DNA of 47,526 nt from an uncultured Acidimicrobiales bacterium (GCA_937991435.1 CALKPY010000104.1:1-47526), one strand, 5' to 3'. Counted from the first letter of the stretch, positions 26,858-34,581 are shown. Made by a program: numbers and translations. Notes: generated by a model from the letters alone, not told the origin.

Positions 26858-27303
26858 AGCTTGTTCTGCGAAGCGCCGTAGAAGGTCTTGGCAAGCGCGG
26901 CGACATCGTCGACGTATCTGACGGTCACGGCCGCAACTATCTCATTCCACAAGGTCTCGCCATGCGAGCCACCGAGGGCGTTCGGCGCGAAGCCGAGGCG
27001 ATGCGCCGAGCTGCCGACCTTCGCGACGCGAAGGATCGCGGCGTGGCCGAGGCAATTGCGGCCAAGCTTGGCTCAACGCCATTGACGATCGCAGCGCGAG
27101 CTAGCGACGAGGGCCGCCTGTTCGGTTCCGTTGGAATATCTGAAATCGTTGCAGCGATTGAACATGGCGGCAACGAAATCGAACGTCGTTGGATCGAACT
27201 CGACGAACCAATCAAGGAATTGGGCGACCATTCAGTCACCATTCGGCCGCATCCTGATGTGGCTGTTGCAGTTCCCGTCGCTGTCATCGCCGACGCCGAC
27301 TAA
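26854..27303 (+). CDS. rplI: 50S ribosomal protein L9
   Basis: A 149-aa L9 protein. The N-terminal rRNA-binding domain [20 protein letters not shown] with [13 protein letters not shown] is textbook. A long connecting helix ([18 protein letters not shown]) leads to the C-terminal domain with [15 protein letters not shown]. It is the last gene of the rpsF operon. dnaB follows after a 211-nt gap with hairpins. Confidence 0.97.
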   Translation: MKLVLRSAVEGLGKRGDIVDVSDGHGRNYLIPQGLAMRATEGVRREAEAMRRAADLRDAKDRGVAEAIAAKLGSTPLTIAARASDEGRLFGSVGISEIVAAIEHGGNEIERRWIELDEPIKELGDHSVTIRPHPDVAVAVPVAVIADAD

Positions 27304-27307
27304 GCAC

Positions 27308-27331
27308 CAGGTGCGGTGAGCGCCGCACCTG
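27308..27331 (+). terminator. perfect 9-bp hairpin after rplI
   Basis: CAGGTGCGG and CCGCACCTG flank a 6-nt loop (TGAGCG), 5 nt after the rplI stop. No U-run follows. Likely a terminator for the ribosomal operon. Confidence 0.6.
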
Positions 27332-27389
27332 TCACATGGTTGGGTCACACTCTTGATGTGAACCAGCTTCCAACGAAACCTCTGAGTAA

Positions 27390-27425
27390 CGCCCGGTCAC
27401 TGTTTTCCACAACAGTGACCGGGCG
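27390..27425. terminator. perfect 15-bp hairpin between rplI and dnaB
   Basis: CGCCCGGTCACTGTT (27390-27404) and AACAGTGACCGGGCG (27411-27425) pair without mismatch around the 6-nt loop TTCCAC. It lacks a U-run. It may be a second terminator, or a cruciform-forming site, because a DnaA-box-like 9-mer lies across its loop. Confidence 0.55.
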
Positions 27426-27488
27426 CCTCAACATGTTGGGGTCGATATCCACAGGATTTCCACACCAAAGACCCACTGGTTACCCACA
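27403..27488 (+). promoter_or_regulatory. cluster of four DnaA-box-like 9-mers upstream of dnaB
   Basis: TTTTCCACA (27403), ATATCCACA (27445), ATTTCCACA (27456) and TTACCCACA (27480) are all in the same orientation and each differs by one or two bases from TTATCCACA. Start-to-start spacings are 42, 11 and 24 bp. The last box ends 26 nt before the dnaB ATG. It suggests DnaA binding upstream of the helicase gene. Confidence 0.5.
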
Positions 27489-27514
27489 GACAATTGCGCC
27501 ATGCTGGGACAATC

Positions 27515-28861
27515 ATGACTGACGTTGCCCCCGCACCTGCTACCGCTCAGGTCCCGCCGCACAATCTCGAAGCCGAGGCATCGCTGCTCGGGGCGATGTT
27601 GTTGACCAAAGATGCCATCGTCGACGCCTCACAGATTCTCGACGCATCACACTTCTACAAGCCGGCGCACCAGTCGATCTTCGAAGCTATTCGAGCACTT
27701 TTCGATCGCAGCGAACCGGTCGATGTCGTAACCGTGAGCGACGAGCTTCTGCGCGCTGGCCTCGACGAATCGGTGGCCGACACGGGCAAGCTCATGTCTC
27801 TGTCTGCCGCGACTCCGGCGGCAACCAATGCTGCCCACTACGCCAGAATCGTCTATGAACACGCGGTGCTGCGCAAGCTGATCTCAACAGCATATGAGAT
27901 TGCACAGATGGGCTACTCCAAGCCTGACGATGTCGAAAAGACCGTCGACGAAGCCGAATCAATGGTCTTCGACATTGCACAAGGTCGTGTCACCGACTCG
28001 ATGGCAAACATGCACGATCTGCTCGGCGAGACACTCGACGACATCGAAAAGCTCTACGAGCGCGGCGACACCATCACCGGAACTCCGACCGGGTTCTTTG
28101 ACCTTGACCGAATGACTGCGGGCTTGCAACCGAGCAATCTCGTTGTCGTTGGAGCTCGCCCTGCGATGGGTAAGACAAGTTTCGCCCTTGGTATGGCAGC
28201 CCACGCGGCCATGGTCGAACGACGACCCGTTCTGTTGTTCTCACTCGAAATGAGCAAGCTCGAAATCAGCAAACGTCTGCTGTGCTCCGAAGGAAAGGTC
28301 GATGCGACAAACATTCGCAGTGGCCGTCTTAAAGACGACGACTGGAGCAAACTGGCGCAGGCGATGGGCCGGCTCGGCGATGCGCAACTCTGGATCGACG
28401 ACGACCCGAACATCACCGTCATGGACATTCGGGCCAAGGCGCGACGACTCAAGAGCAAAGTCGGCGACATTGGCCTCGTGATCATCGACTACTTGCAACT
28501 CATGACCGGTCGAGGAAGCGCCGAGAACCGACAGGTCGAGGTCTCCGAGATCAGCCGTGGACTCAAGATTCTCGCCAGGGAGCTCGAATGCCCAGTGATT
28601 GCTCTTTCGCAGCTTTCACGCTCGCTCGAACAACGAGCTGATCGCCGCCCAATTCTCGCCGACCTGCGTGAATCTGGCGCCATTGAACAAGATGCCGATG
28701 TCGTCATGTTCCTGTACCGCGACGAGGTGTACAACGCCGACAGTGCCGACATTGGACAAGCCGAAGTCATCATTGCCAAGCATCGTTCCGGGCCCACAGG
28801 CGTGGTGCGACTCGCCTGGCTTCCGCACTACACCCGATTCGCCAACATGGCCCGTACCTAA
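27515..28861 (+). CDS. dnaB: replicative DNA helicase DnaB
   Basis: A 448-aa hexameric replicative helicase without an intein. The N-terminal domain begins PPHNLEAEASLLGAMLL. A linker leads to the RecA-like domain with Walker A GARPAMGKTS (Lys220), Walker B LVIIDYLQLM (Asp325), ALSQLSRSLEQR and the C-terminal DLRESGAIEQDADVVMFLYR. ATG 27515 is used in place of an upstream TTG. A GGGAC sequence about 5 nt before the ATG is a weak ribosome site. The preceding DnaA-box-like cluster suggests regulation linked to replication initiation. Confidence 0.97.
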   Translation: MTDVAPAPATAQVPPHNLEAEASLLGAMLLTKDAIVDASQILDASHFYKPAHQSIFEAIRALFDRSEPVDVVTVSDELLRAGLDESVADTGKLMSLSAATPAATNAAHYARIVYEHAVLRKLISTAYEIAQMGYSKPDDVEKTVDEAESMVFDIAQGRVTDSMANMHDLLGETLDDIEKLYERGDTITGTPTGFFDLDRMTAGLQPSNLVVVGARPAMGKTSFALGMAAHAAMVERRPVLLFSLEMSKLEISKRLLCSEGKVDATNIRSGRLKDDDWSKLAQAMGRLGDAQLWIDDDPNITVMDIRAKARRLKSKVGDIGLVIIDYLQLMTGRGSAENRQVEVSEISRGLKILARELECPVIALSQLSRSLEQRADRRPILADLRESGAIEQDADVVMFLYRDEVYNADSADIGQAEVIIAKHRSGPTGVVRLAWLPHYTRFANMART

Positions 28862-28878
28862 CTGCAACCCATAGGGTC

Positions 28879-28961
28879 GGCAGGAACCCGCCATGCAACG
28901 TGCTTCTGGGAAGAAGTGACGTAGTTGACTTGGACAACCCGTTGCTGGCGGGGTTCCTACC
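28879..28961 (+). ncRNA. multibranched RNA fold downstream of dnaB, class unknown
   Basis: GGCAGGAACCCGCC (28879-28892) pairs with GGCGGGGTTCCTACC (28947-28961), giving 13 pairs with one mismatch and one bulge. Inside it, GCAACG (28895-28900) pairs with CGTTGC (28940-28945). The interior holds two hairpins: CTTCT/AGAAG with tetraloop GGGA (28903-28916) and GTTG/CAAC with a 7-nt loop (28924-28938). The result is a three-way junction of about 83 nt, 18 nt after the dnaB stop. No protein frame with coding character covers it. It may be an elaborate terminator, a cis element of the next gene, or a small RNA. I could not match it to a known riboswitch class. Confidence 0.45.
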
Positions 28962-29134
28962 GCATATACCCAATCGGCGTGACAGCCGCTGGACTGAACA
29001 TCGTGCGGCCAAGTCGGGCCGTATGGACTATCGCGCCAAATTGAGGAGACGGCCAAGATCGCGCCGAACAGAAGGCTCCGCACTCGCGCCTCGCACGAGA
29101 TCTAGTGGGGTCGCCAGAGCGCCCAAAGCACGCC

Positions 29135-29140
29135 TACGCT
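29135..29140 (+). promoter_or_regulatory. possible -10 for the small membrane protein gene (TACGCT)
   Basis: TACGCT, the same hexamer as at 18180, lies 8 nt before ATG 29149. It would give a leader of 0-2 nt. Confidence 0.4.
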
Positions 29141-29148
29141 TGAGAGCG

Positions 29149-29424
29149 ATGATCTTCGGTGAGAACCTGCTGGCTCTGCTCGTGCTCGCCCTCGGTGGCG
29201 CCCTTGCAGTTGGTAATGCGCTCGCGCTCGTGCGCCCGAGGCCTACCGATGAGTTGGCTGCCGACGAATTGGCCAGGCCTCCGCTGGCACGAAGCCTGCT
29301 CATGATCGCCATCGGCCTGCTCGCGGCTGTGTGGGCGGTCGCCAGTCTGATGTCTGCTGATGACCCGCTCGAGCCAGCCGCCCAAGGCACCTCTGCGGTC
29401 TCGGCTTTCGAGCCCGCGCGCTAA
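29149..29424 (+). CDS. small two-helix membrane protein, 91 aa
   Basis: The reading frame is open further upstream to 28900, but only the part from ATG 29149 looks like a protein. It starts MIFGENLLALLVLALGGALA, has a first membrane helix (about 5-26), a short cytoplasmic loop (RPRPTDELAADELARPPLAR) and a second helix (about 50-70). An acidic/Ala-rich tail follows. Function is unknown. It lies 287 nt downstream of dnaB and has its own possible promoter. It converges with the peroxidase-related gene. Confidence 0.62.
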   Translation: MIFGENLLALLVLALGGALAVGNALALVRPRPTDELAADELARPPLARSLLMIAIGLLAAVWAVASLMSADDPLEPAAQGTSAVSAFEPAR

Positions 29425-29470
29425 CCAAGTCTGCTGCCAGCGATCGCCGACGTCGTTGTGCTGCATCGAC

Positions 29471-30034
29471 TCAGATGTTTGTGGCTTGGGGGTCGTTCCA
29501 GAAATCCTCGAGCTGCACCCCGAGGCCATCGATCGTTCGGTTGCACCACGCAAAGAAGCCCGTGATCTGATTGATTTCGAGAATAGCCACATCGCTGAAA
29601 CCTGAGCCACGAAGCGCCTCGATATGGCTCCGTACCACTCGCGCGGGCGTACGTGTCAGAACTTCCACGTACTCGAGCATGAATCGATCGGCTTGTGACA
29701 GTTCTACTGATCGATAGTCAACCTTGAAGGCGTCAACCCAAGTCTCGTCACCAATTTCGCGGAGAAGACCTTCTCCGTGGTGTTGCACTCAATAGTGACA
29801 TTCGTTGTGCGCCGACACGCAAACCGCGATCATCTCGCGCTGGCCGAGCGTGAGCTCACCAGGTCCGTGCATGACCCCGTTGTAAAATGTCATCAGCGCA
29901 TCGAGTGCGGCAGGTTTCAGGCTGTGCGCCTTGATGATGTTGTCGACACCGCCCCACGACCTGCGGCTTCGCGCATAATGCTGGCCGACCGAACCCGTGG
30001 CTTCAGCTTCGGGGACAGTGCGAATCCAGGTCAT
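29471..30034 (-). CDS. peroxidase-related (AhpD-like) enzyme, predicted selenoprotein with Sec82
   Basis: 187 aa if the in-frame TGA at 29789-29791 is read as selenocysteine. The upstream half carries MHGPGELTLGQREMIAVCVS and AHNECHY. TGA then falls exactly where the second Cys of the family's CxxC motif is expected, giving C79-H-Y-U82-V-Q-H-H. The downstream half, in the same frame, continues the family perfectly (HHGEGLL, SQADRFMLEYVEVLTR, GFSDVAILEINQITGFF, DGLGVQLED). In AhpD this second Cys is the peroxide-reactive one. A hairpin suited to a bacterial SECIS follows (see the separate entry). The ATG overlaps the panB stop by 4 nt. A nonsense mutation is the alternative, but it would not explain the hairpin. 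Confidence 0.85.
29749..29782 (-). promoter_or_regulatory. predicted bacterial SECIS element
   Basis: Read on the minus strand, CGGAGAA pairs with TTCTCCG (29760-29777) around GGTC, or with an apical loop AGGTCT if one pair opens. CACCA and TGGTG (29782-29778, 29753-29749) add an outer 5-bp helix. Eighteen nucleotides separate the TGA from the GGTCT. From memory, the E. coli fdhF SECIS has the same AGGUCU loop and the same 18-nt distance. Confidence 0.82.
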
Positions 30035-30882
30035 GAGGATCCATACAGACCAAGTGCGTCGGCTTCAGCATCGGCGATGTGATAACTCTCAGCGTCGTTC
30101 GGAAACGCACCGCTGCGCACATCGCCGACAAACTCCTGCAACGCTGTGATGCCGTCAGATTTCAGGTTCGCATACTGACGCACAAACTTGGCGATGAAGT
30201 CATCTTGCAGACCGAGTAGATCGTGAAATACCAGCACCTGCCCGTCGCAAGCAGGTCCAGCACCGATACCAACCGTTGGAATATCGAGCGAGTTGGTCAC
30301 GAGGTCAGCGACGCGACGCGGCACGCCTTCGAGCACAATGCTGAAGCAGCCCGCCGCCTGAAGGGCTTTGGCCGCTTCGGCAATTTGCATAGCAGCTTCG
30401 GCGTTTTTGCCTTGGACCTTGAAGCCACCCATGGCATGGACTGACTGCGGCGTGAGACCGAGGTGGCCCATAACAGGGATCTGCGCCGAAATGATTGCCT
30501 CGATCATTGGGATGCGATCCAAGCCACCTTCGAGCTTGACCGCGCCTGCTCCCGCTCGAATCAGCCGAGCGGCATTGCGCACGGTGTCTTCGACCGACAC
30601 GTGGTAGCTCATCCAAGGCAGGTCGGCCACGATCAACTGGCTGGGTTTAGCGCGAGCAACAGCAGCGGTGTGATGAACCATGTCATCAACCGTGACCGAC
30701 AGCGTGTCGTCGTAGCCGAGTACGACCATCGCCAACGAATCGCCGACAAGAATCATGTCTGCGTCTGACGCGTTGACCATGCACGCCGACGGATAGTCAT
30801 AGGCGGTCACCATCACAAGTGGATCGCTACCTTGGGCAACCTTGCGGCTGGCGACGGCAGGAGCCGTCTGGCGCTTCGCCAT
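30031..30882 (-). CDS. panB: 3-methyl-2-oxobutanoate hydroxymethyltransferase
   Basis: A 283-aa enzyme making ketopantoate from ketoisovalerate and methylenetetrahydrofolate, the first committed step of pantothenate synthesis. Recognised blocks are VTAYDYPSACMVNASDADMI, GDSLAMVVLGYDDTLSVT, LPWMSYHVS, AVKLEGG, PVMGHLGLTPQSVHAMGGF and PTVGIGAGPACDGQVLVFHD. ATG 30882 has an AAGGAGA ribosome site at 8 nt, so the longer upstream frame is rejected. The stop overlaps the start of the predicted selenoprotein gene, suggesting co-expression. No panC or panD is in the window. Confidence 0.96.
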   Translation of the reverse strand: MAKRQTAPAVASRKVAQGSDPLVMVTAYDYPSACMVNASDADMILVGDSLAMVVLGYDDTLSVTVDDMVHHTAAVARAKPSQLIVADLPWMSYHVSVEDTVRNAARLIRAGAGAVKLEGGLDRIPMIEAIISAQIPVMGHLGLTPQSVHAMGGFKVQGKNAEAAMQIAEAAKALQAAGCFSIVLEGVPRRVADLVTNSLDIPTVGIGAGPACDGQVLVFHDLLGLQDDFIAKFVRQYANLKSDGITALQEFVGDVRSGAFPNDAESYHIADAEADALGLYGSS

Positions 30883-31078
30883 TGTTGATTCTCCTTGATC
30901 GTAACCGTCCAGCGCCTTTCGGCTGCCAGCAGTTGCACCATCAAACCACATATTCGGCCCGGGGGAAAGAGCGCTGTTGGCAAATCGTGTCTGGGCCACG
31001 ACTAACGGGTTTTCACTGATTCCGGTCGCGCGGTCGCCGCGTGGCAGAAAAAGTGGGAACTATGTCATTGACGCCACA

Positions 31079-32104
31079 GTGTCGGTGCGGTTTACTCGGG
31101 AGGTGCGCACGATCGCCATCTTGTTGTTTCCAGGATGCATGGCCCTCGACGTGGTGGGACCACACGACGTGTTCAACGCCGCAAACACGGCGCTCGACGA
31201 GCTCGGGCGACGCAGCGCGCGCTACCAGGTTCAGACCGTCGCGTCCGCGACAGGGCCGGTTCGTGGCCAGCACGGCTTGGCTCTACACGCCGACCACACC
31301 TGGTCAACGTTGACGTTCGGCGACGCCGAACATAGCCAGATCGACACCCTGCTGATTCCTGGCGGCACCGGGTTCGAACAGGTTCTAACCGATCACGTGA
31401 TGATGTCCGAGATTGTGCAGGCAGCGTCGGGAGCTCGGCGCATCGCCAGTGTCTGTACCGGGTCGTTCATCTTGGCCGCGGCCGGACTCTGCACAGGTAA
31501 ACGGGTGACAACGCACTGGGCCCTTGCTGCACAGCTGGCCGAGCGCTTTCCGTTGGTCGATGTTGACCCCGACGCGATCTTCGTCAACGACGGACGCCTC
31601 TGGACCTCGGCCGGCGTCACGGCTGGCATTGATCTCGCGTTGGCACTCGTCGAGAACGACTGCGGCTCAGATGTCGCCACGTTGATTGCTCGCCACCTCG
31701 TCGTCTACCTTCGTCGTCCTGGCGGCCAGACCCAGTATTCCGCTCCCACCTGGTCGCGCACATCCGAGCTCCAACCCATCCGGTCAGCATGCGACCTCGT
31801 GCACGCCGAACCCGGGGCAGACTTATCGGTTGATCGGCTGGCTGCTCATGTTGGTCTCTCGGGCCGTCACTTCGCGAGACTCTTCCGAAGCGAAACTGGC
31901 GAGTCACCAGCTCGCTACGTCGAACAGGTTCGACTCGATGCGGCGCGATCGCTTCTTGAAACCGAGGCGCTTGGCCTCGACGCGATCGCAACCCAACTTG
32001 GCTTTGGATCAGCAGAAACTCTTCGCCGCGTGTTTCAGCGCCGGCTGGGCGTCTCTCCGACTTCGTACCGACGACAGTTCGCCCGACTGTCACCCATGAC
32101 CTAA
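31079..32104 (+). CDS. GlxA-type AraC-family regulator with DJ-1/PfpI domain
   Basis: A regulator of about 341 aa. The N-terminal DJ-1/PfpI-like domain has TIAILLFPGCMALDVVGPHD, LLIPGGTGFEQVL and the nucleophile-elbow-like ASVCTGSFILAAAGL. A C-terminal AraC DNA-binding domain holds two helix-turn-helix units: DRLAAHVGLSGRHFARLFRS and then AIATQLGFGSAETLRRVFQR. The GTG start at 31079 (or 31085) is uncertain; both sit shortly before the first strand. The adjacent downstream gene is a DJ-1/PfpI enzyme. This arrangement resembles the isonitrile hydratase gene and its AraC-type activator in Pseudomonas, but the ligand here is not known. Confidence 0.88.
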   Translation: MSVRFTREVRTIAILLFPGCMALDVVGPHDVFNAANTALDELGRRSARYQVQTVASATGPVRGQHGLALHADHTWSTLTFGDAEHSQIDTLLIPGGTGFEQVLTDHVMMSEIVQAASGARRIASVCTGSFILAAAGLCTGKRVTTHWALAAQLAERFPLVDVDPDAIFVNDGRLWTSAGVTAGIDLALALVENDCGSDVATLIARHLVVYLRRPGGQTQYSAPTWSRTSELQPIRSACDLVHAEPGADLSVDRLAAHVGLSGRHFARLFRSETGESPARYVEQVRLDAARSLLETEALGLDAIATQLGFGSAETLRRVFQRRLGVSPTSYRRQFARLSPMT

Positions 32105-32153
32105 ATCACCAACCACAAATCTCCCCTGATACACCACCAGAAAGTCCTCCATC

Positions 32154-32792
32154 ATGCACATTGCCATCGCTCTTTTTGACCGTTTGACCGCCCTCGACGC
32201 GGTCGGTCCGTACGAAGTGATGCAGCGACTGCCAGGGGCGACTGTGACGTTTGTTGCCGAGAAACCCGGCGAGATTCGAACTGATAACGGGTTTCTCGGG
32301 CTGATGGCCGACGCCTCGTTTGATGACGTGCCTTCGCCCGATGTGGTCGTCGTTCCCGGTGGAGTTGGCACACGCGCGTTAATGGAACCGTGCGCTCTCC
32401 ATGACTGGGTGCGCTCTGCTCATGAGCGCTCCGTGTTCACCACATCGGTATGCAGTGGATCGCTTCTTCTCGGGGCAGCCGGCCTACTCAATGGCCTGAC
32501 GGCGACAACGCACTGGAGCACCTATGCCGACCTGGAAAAAGTCGGGGCCACCCCGACCGGTCAACGGGTCGTTGAACATCTCGACAAACGAATCATCACG
32601 GCCGCTGGTGTGTCTTCAGGAATTGATATGGCACTGCGCCTGTCTGAGCTTCTGGTCGACGAAACGGCGGCACAAGCCATGCAACTCATGGTCGAATACG
32701 ACCCACAACCACCATTCGATGCGGGGTCGGTCGAAAAGGCTGGAGCAGAAGTAATGGCTCGAGTTATCGAGTACGCGGCCGACAAGGACTGA
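32154..32792 (+). CDS. DJ-1/PfpI family protein, possible isonitrile hydratase
   Basis: A 212-aa stand-alone DJ-1/PfpI protein. The N-terminal HIAIALFDRLTALDAVGPYE carries Asp15, VVVVPGGVG follows, and TTSVCSGSLLLGAAGL places the nucleophile Cys100 with Ser101 next to it. In isonitrile hydratase an Asp near residue 17 and Cys near 101 are catalytic (recalled), and their equivalents are present. THWSTYADLEK and GVSSGIDMALRL continue the family. It follows the GlxA-type regulator by 49 nt in the same direction. The substrate is an inference only; other DJ-1 activities are possible. Confidence 0.8.
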   Translation: MHIAIALFDRLTALDAVGPYEVMQRLPGATVTFVAEKPGEIRTDNGFLGLMADASFDDVPSPDVVVVPGGVGTRALMEPCALHDWVRSAHERSVFTTSVCSGSLLLGAAGLLNGLTATTHWSTYADLEKVGATPTGQRVVEHLDKRIITAAGVSSGIDMALRLSELLVDETAAQAMQLMVEYDPQPPFDAGSVEKAGAEVMARVIEYAADKD

Positions 32793-32810
32793 CTCGAACC
32801 CAACGCCGGA

Positions 32811-33209
32811 CTATGCGATCTCAGCTTTGCCTAGGTCCAAGCGATGTGAGAGGTGGTTCCAGGAGCACTTGCGGCAAACCTCAACCACATAGGCGACGTG
32901 GGTGCCGGGTCGTTTGGCGAGCCGAGCAAGTTCACCGCGAAGCGTCACGCAACGACCGTGGCGAGGCAGCCGAGGTCCGAACACATAGGTGACATGTACC
33001 AACGACGGCGACTCACAAATCGGACAAGTGCCAGATGTGATGACACCAACTTGGGCGGCGGCTCGCACAAGCTCGGGATGGGCGTCACACGCTTCGCTGC
33101 GGTCAACCAGACCTTGACGGACGTCGGCGATTACCGCGGCTCGCGCGAGCCGATAGTCAATGCGCCCGTGAGCGATGGCTCCATCTGCGGTGGGTCTGCG
33201 GAAGACCAT
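32811..33209 (-). CDS. DUF5318 family protein with putative zinc ribbon
   Basis: A 132-aa protein of an actinobacteria-restricted family of unknown function. It resembles, from memory, mycobacterial Rv0049-like proteins: IDYRLARAAVIADVRQGLVD, EACDAHPELVRAA, GTCPICESPSLVHVTYVFG and VVEVCRKCSWNHL. The two CxxC pairs (CPIC, CRKC) suggest a zinc ribbon. The start at ATG 33209 is supported by TAGCAT 6 nt upstream. It is transcribed alone, back-to-back with nothing and tail-to-tail with the PfpI gene. Confidence 0.85.
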   Translation of the reverse strand: MVFRRPTADGAIAHGRIDYRLARAAVIADVRQGLVDRSEACDAHPELVRAAAQVGVITSGTCPICESPSLVHVTYVFGPRLPRHGRCVTLRGELARLAKRPGTHVAYVVEVCRKCSWNHLSHRLDLGKAEIA

Positions 33210-33215
33210 GTATCG

Positions 33216-33221
33216 ATGCTA
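33216..33221 (-). promoter_or_regulatory. leaderless-type -10 for the DUF5318 gene (TAGCAT)
   Basis: On the minus strand TAGCAT, 6 nt, then ATG at 33209. No Shine-Dalgarno. Confidence 0.55.
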
Positions 33222-33267
33222 GATCCTCACTGGCGGCGTTGCCGCATCGTGTCGCGCCAAAAATCGA

Positions 33268-34581
33268 TCACGGCCCCTCGCGGTCCGCGCACCATGAGCG
33301 AAGCAGAGCTTCCTCTTCGGGCAGCGTCAAGGGTCCGCGGTCGAACCTGGCATTGAGCAGCACCTCAACCGCTTCCCCTATCAACGGTCCGGGCTTCATG
33401 TTCAACAACGCCATGATGGCTGCACCGTCAACGTTCGGGGAAAAATCGGTCAGGTCTTCAACCGCAGCGAGGTCGCGATACGCCTGAGCGAAACCCGACA
33501 CCGCGTCTGGAGCGCTACCGCCGTTGCGATTGGCAATCTGCGCGGCCAGCACGAGTGCCGATTCAGCGTCGCCGGCGACGGCAACACGGTGCGCCCATCG
33601 TCTGACCTGCGGCGCCGACGTCTCGGTCGTACCGGTGCCACAGGCGACCAGGTCATTGACGACCATGTCAGCATGATCAATCAAGAGCGCGACCCGCCGG
33701 GCATCGGCCGAAGCCAGTCGCAAACCACCGCACGCTCGCGTTGATTGTTGGCCAACCGTGGCAGTAAGAAGCGCTGCAAGCCGTGCGGTCCACGGTTGAG
33801 GCATTGCGTCGACCGACCGACCGGCGCGATCGGCAAGGTCGACGTCGATCACCAGTTCTGGAATTCCGCGCGCCAAGACTTCAGCGAGCACACCGGTCTC
33901 CACAAGGAAGCGCACACCCATGCCAGGACGCGGCAGCGCAAGCAGCCGCTGCATCTCGACCCCGATGCGCTCAATGGCGACAATCTCTGTTCGCGATGCG
34001 AGTGCGGTCGCCGCGTCGACTAGCTCTGTTGAGGGTTGCAGACCAAATCGAGTCATGAACCGAGCCGCCCGCAACATGCGCAACGGGTCGTCGGTGAACG
34101 AAATCGTAGGGCTGAGGGGCGTGCGCAGAACGCTGCTCTTCAGATCTGCAGCTCCGCCCCACGGGTCAACGAGTTCGCCGGTTGTCACATCGACGGCCAT
34201 CGCATTGATCGTGAAGTCTCGCCGCGATAAGTCTTCGGCCACGTCATCGCCGAAACGCACCTCTGGTTTACGCGATTCACTGTTGTAGTGCTCAGCTCGG
34301 TGTGTCGTGATCTCGATCGTTCGCGAACGAGACTTCAAACCAATTGTGCCGAATCGTTCGCCTTGGGTCCACAGCACGTCAGCGAACGGTTCAACAATGT
34401 TCCGTATCGCATCGGGGCGGGCGTCGGTCGTCAAGTCGAAATCGGCACTGTCTCCAACTTCGAGATTCAGCTGCTGGTCACGCACGATGCCGCCCACGAG
34501 GTACAGACGGTGACCAGCGGCATCGAAGGCGGCCCCAAGGTCACTGACCATGTTCCGAACAGCATCGATCTGCCCAAACAT
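33268..34581 (-). CDS. CCA tRNA nucleotidyltransferase / poly(A) polymerase family protein
   Basis: A 437-aa nucleotidyltransferase of the PcnA/Cca type that adds or repairs the 3' CCA of tRNA. The catalytic head shows LYLVGGIVRDQQL, DFDLTTDARP (Asp-x-Asp), FGTIGL and LSRRDFTINAMA. The neck follows with DPLRMLRAARFMTRFG and IERIGVEMQRLL. The C-terminal body has an HD-like helical region (ALLIDHADMVVNDL). The start ATG at 34581 shares a base with the stop of the deacetylase gene (TGATG); GTG 34584 is the alternative. It is the second gene of a deacetylase-CCA operon. Confidence 0.93.
   Translation of the reverse strand: MFGQIDAVRNMVSDLGAAFDAAGHRLYLVGGIVRDQQLNLEVGDSADFDLTTDARPDAIRNIVEPFADVLWTQGERFGTIGLKSRSRTIEITTHRAEHYNSESRKPEVRFGDDVAEDLSRRDFTINAMAVDVTTGELVDPWGGAADLKSSVLRTPLSPTISFTDDPLRMLRAARFMTRFGLQPSTELVDAATALASRTEIVAIERIGVEMQRLLALPRPGMGVRFLVETGVLAEVLARGIPELVIDVDLADRAGRSVDAMPQPWTARLAALLTATVGQQSTRACGGLRLASADARRVALLIDHADMVVNDLVACGTGTTETSAPQVRRWAHRVAVAGDAESALVLAAQIANRNGGSAPDAVSGFAQAYRDLAAVEDLTDFSPNVDGAAIMALLNMKPGPLIGEAVEVLLNARFDRGPLTLPEEEALLRSWCADREGP

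Noticed and set aside
27304-27514. Chromosomal replication origin
   Set aside because: There is no dnaA, dnaN or rpmH nearby and no AT-rich unwinding region; the boxes are better seen as a local DnaA binding site.
28879-28961. tRNA or a known riboswitch
   Set aside because: No anticodon or T-arm pattern, and no match to the conserved cores of riboswitch classes that I remember.
28900-29148. Longer start of the small membrane protein
   Set aside because: The extra part is Arg-rich with no protein character and overlaps the folded RNA; ATG 29149 gives a clean two-helix protein.
29471-30034. Reading this locus as a pseudogene or as two genes
   Set aside because: The TGA lies exactly at the catalytic Cys position, the frame is kept, and a SECIS-like hairpin follows at the expected distance.
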